This document shows, piece after piece, positions 5,469 to 6,438 of a stretch of DNA of 6,438 bases (the first letter of the stretch is position 1; every line of letters starts with the position of its first letter). Under the pieces are notes generated by a model. That model did no database searches. It was not told the DNA's origin and saw nothing but the letters and a program-made list of their open reading frames with translations. Position numbers and translations under genes: made by a program. Source of the DNA: Smithellaceae bacterium. Lineage in GTDB: Bacteria; Desulfobacterota; Syntrophia; Syntrophales; Smithellaceae. Location: contig JAQVLL010000122.1 of NCBI GenBank assembly GCA_028704195.1, positions 1-6,438 of the forward strand, in the 5' to 3' direction.

Positions 5469-5545
5469 AGGCTATTAGGCTGTAGACTAATAGCCAAACA
5501 TCCTAAAGGCCAACAGCCTACAGCATAATAAGCTATCAGCCTGAT
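5469..5545 (+). repeat. degenerate heptamer repeat region in the atpF-atpA gap
   Basis: Units on a 7-bp period can be read through most of the 95-bp gap. TAGGCTG (5476) is followed by TAGACTA (5483), and CAACAGC (5511) by CTACAGC (5518) in the same register. Similarity between units is weaker than in the atpC-atpQ gap, and some units do not match. GCTGTAG (5479-5485) is also the reverse complement of CTACAGC (5518-5524). No protein or ribosome site is seen until the atpA site at 5547. Confidence 0.5.
5470..5495 (+). other. perfect 9-bp hairpin after atpF
   Basis: GGCTATTAG (5470-5478) pairs exactly with CTAATAGCC (5487-5495) around an 8-nt loop, 5 nt past the atpF stop. No T-run follows. It may mark an mRNA processing or stability boundary between atpF and atpA. 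Confidence 0.6.
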
Positions 5546-5559
5546 TGAGGAGGCGTAGA

Positions 5560-6438
5560 ATGAATTCAGAGGTCAGCAAATTGGAAAGTCAGGAATTGAA
5601 AACGTTTCTGGATGATACATTTGATACGATGGACAAGGTCCTGGACGGGCAGAATCCTGAACTGAAGCAATATGAGGTGGGCCAGGTGGAATTTGTTGGA
5701 CGGGATATAGCCAGGGTCAGCGGTCTGCCGCATATCCGGGCGGAGGAACTGGTTCGATTTGCCGGAAATTATATGGGACTTGTTTTCAATATAGATCCGA
5801 AGGAAATCGGCGTTGTTCTTCTGGACCCCAGCGAAAATCTGCAGGTCGGGTCGGAAGTGCAGCGCACCAAGCGCGTCCTGGATGTGCCGGTAGGAGACGG
5901 ACTTTTGGGACGGGTGGTCGATCCTCTCGGACGCCCGCTGGACGGTCTGGGAGAAGTTAATACGGTCATGCGTCTTCCGGTGGAAAGACCAGCGCCGGCG
6001 GTTATGGACCGTGCGCCGGTTGTCGTTCCGTTGCAGACAGGCATCAAGGTAATCGATGCGCTCATTCCCGTTGGGCGCGGCCAGCGTGAATTAATCTTGG
6101 GTGACAGAATGACCGGCAAAACGGCCATTGCCGTGGATACGATTATCAACCAGAAGGAAACCGGTATTATTTCTATTTATTGTGCCACCGGCAAGAAAAG
6201 CGCTGATGTGGCCAAGGTGATTGCCGATTTGCGGGATCACGGCGTGATGGGATCATGCATTGTGGTAGTGGCCACCGGTGAAGACACACCGGGCTTGCAG
6301 TTTATCGCGCCTTACGCGGCCACAAGCATGGGGGAATATTTTGTAGAGCAGGGCAGGGACGTTTTGATTGTCTACGACGATCTGACATCACACGCACGGG
6401 CCTACCGTGAAGTGTCGCTGCTTTTGCGGCGGCCGCCG
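5560..6438 (+). CDS. atpA: N-type ATPase F1 subunit alpha (3' end outside window)
   Basis: Non-catalytic nucleotide-binding subunit of F1. The reading frame stays open for 293 codons to the window edge, with no stop; full-length alpha is about 500 residues. ATG 5560 has GAGGAGG (5547-5553) 6 nt upstream. The N-terminus (MNSEVSKLESQELKTFLDDT) is followed by the beta-barrel (about 45-110), the core PVGDGLLGRVVDPLGRPLDG (about 109-128), the GIKVIDALIPVGRGQR segment, Walker A GDRMTGKT (181-188) and Walker B VLIVYDD (268-274). The usual alpha P-loop is GDRQTGKT; Met184 replaces the Gln. The last visible residues, LLLRRPP, are the conserved alpha motif that precedes the gamma-facing region. A 95-bp gap with repeats separates it from atpF; atpG is expected next. 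Confidence 0.96.
   Translation, partial: MNSEVSKLESQELKTFLDDTFDTMDKVLDGQNPELKQYEVGQVEFVGRDIARVSGLPHIRAEELVRFAGNYMGLVFNIDPKEIGVVLLDPSENLQVGSEVQRTKRVLDVPVGDGLLGRVVDPLGRPLDGLGEVNTVMRLPVERPAPAVMDRAPVVVPLQTGIKVIDALIPVGRGQRELILGDRMTGKTAIAVDTIINQKETGIISIYCATGKKSADVAKVIADLRDHGVMGSCIVVVATGEDTPGLQFIAPYAATSMGEYFVEQGRDVLIVYDDLTSHARAYREVSLLLRRPP

Noticed and set aside
5078..5497. 139-codon open frame on the minus strand opposite atpF
   Set aside because: It lies opposite the conserved b/delta-like coding region and shows no known motif.
5769..6149. 126-codon open frame on the minus strand opposite atpA
   Set aside because: It lies within the clearly coding atpA and gives a low-complexity Arg/Ser/Thr/Pro product.

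Overview
The window carries most of an N-type ATPase operon (the laterally transferred 'alternate' F-type ATPase with gene order atpDCQRBEFAG), preceded by the 3' end of a sigma-54-dependent activator gene. All genes are on the + strand. The gene order, the two small membrane proteins AtpQ and AtpR, the overlap of atpD with atpC and the absence of a separate delta-subunit gene are diagnostic of N-ATPases and differ from the housekeeping atpIBEFHAGDC operon. Moderate GC content, a sigma-54 activator and palindromic intergenic repeats point to a Gram-negative bacterium. Desulfobacterota (former Deltaproteobacteria) is my best guess, but this is inference because no marker gene is present.

Layout: 1-525, C-terminal part of a bacterial enhancer-binding protein (AAA+ remnant plus Fis-type helix-turn-helix). 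526-1044, a regulatory gap of about 520 bp. It holds weak hairpins after the activator gene, one copy of a 34-bp dispersed palindromic repeat, two dyad sequences that could be enhancer sites, and a near-consensus -24/-12 sigma-54 promoter at 859-874. 1045-2430 atpD (beta); 2420-2800 atpC (epsilon); 2891-3223 atpQ; 3225-3548 atpR; 3659-4387 atpB (a); 4415-4681 atpE (c); 4694-5464 atpF (b with a delta-like C-terminal domain); 5560-6438 atpA (alpha), cut by the window edge. The gamma gene atpG is expected just downstream.

How the parts work together: AtpA, AtpD, AtpC and the unseen AtpG would form the F1 motor. AtpB, the AtpE ring and AtpF would form Fo and the stator, and AtpQ/AtpR are probable membrane assembly or accessory factors. 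N-ATPases are usually regarded as ATP-driven ion pumps that a cell keeps beside its normal ATP synthase. In this copy the c subunit has Met where Na+-binding c subunits have Gln/Glu, and Ile where they have Thr, so the usual assumption of Na+ coupling is doubtful.

The most notable observations are: (1) a well-formed sigma-54 promoter facing the operon next to a sigma-54 activator gene, which suggests inducible, ligand- or phosphorelay-controlled expression of the N-ATPase; (2) the altered c-ring ion site; (3) a dispersed repeat with copies 31/34 identical, before the operon and again inside it; (4) two different arrays built on a 7-bp period in the atpC-atpQ and atpF-atpA gaps, each containing a perfect hairpin.
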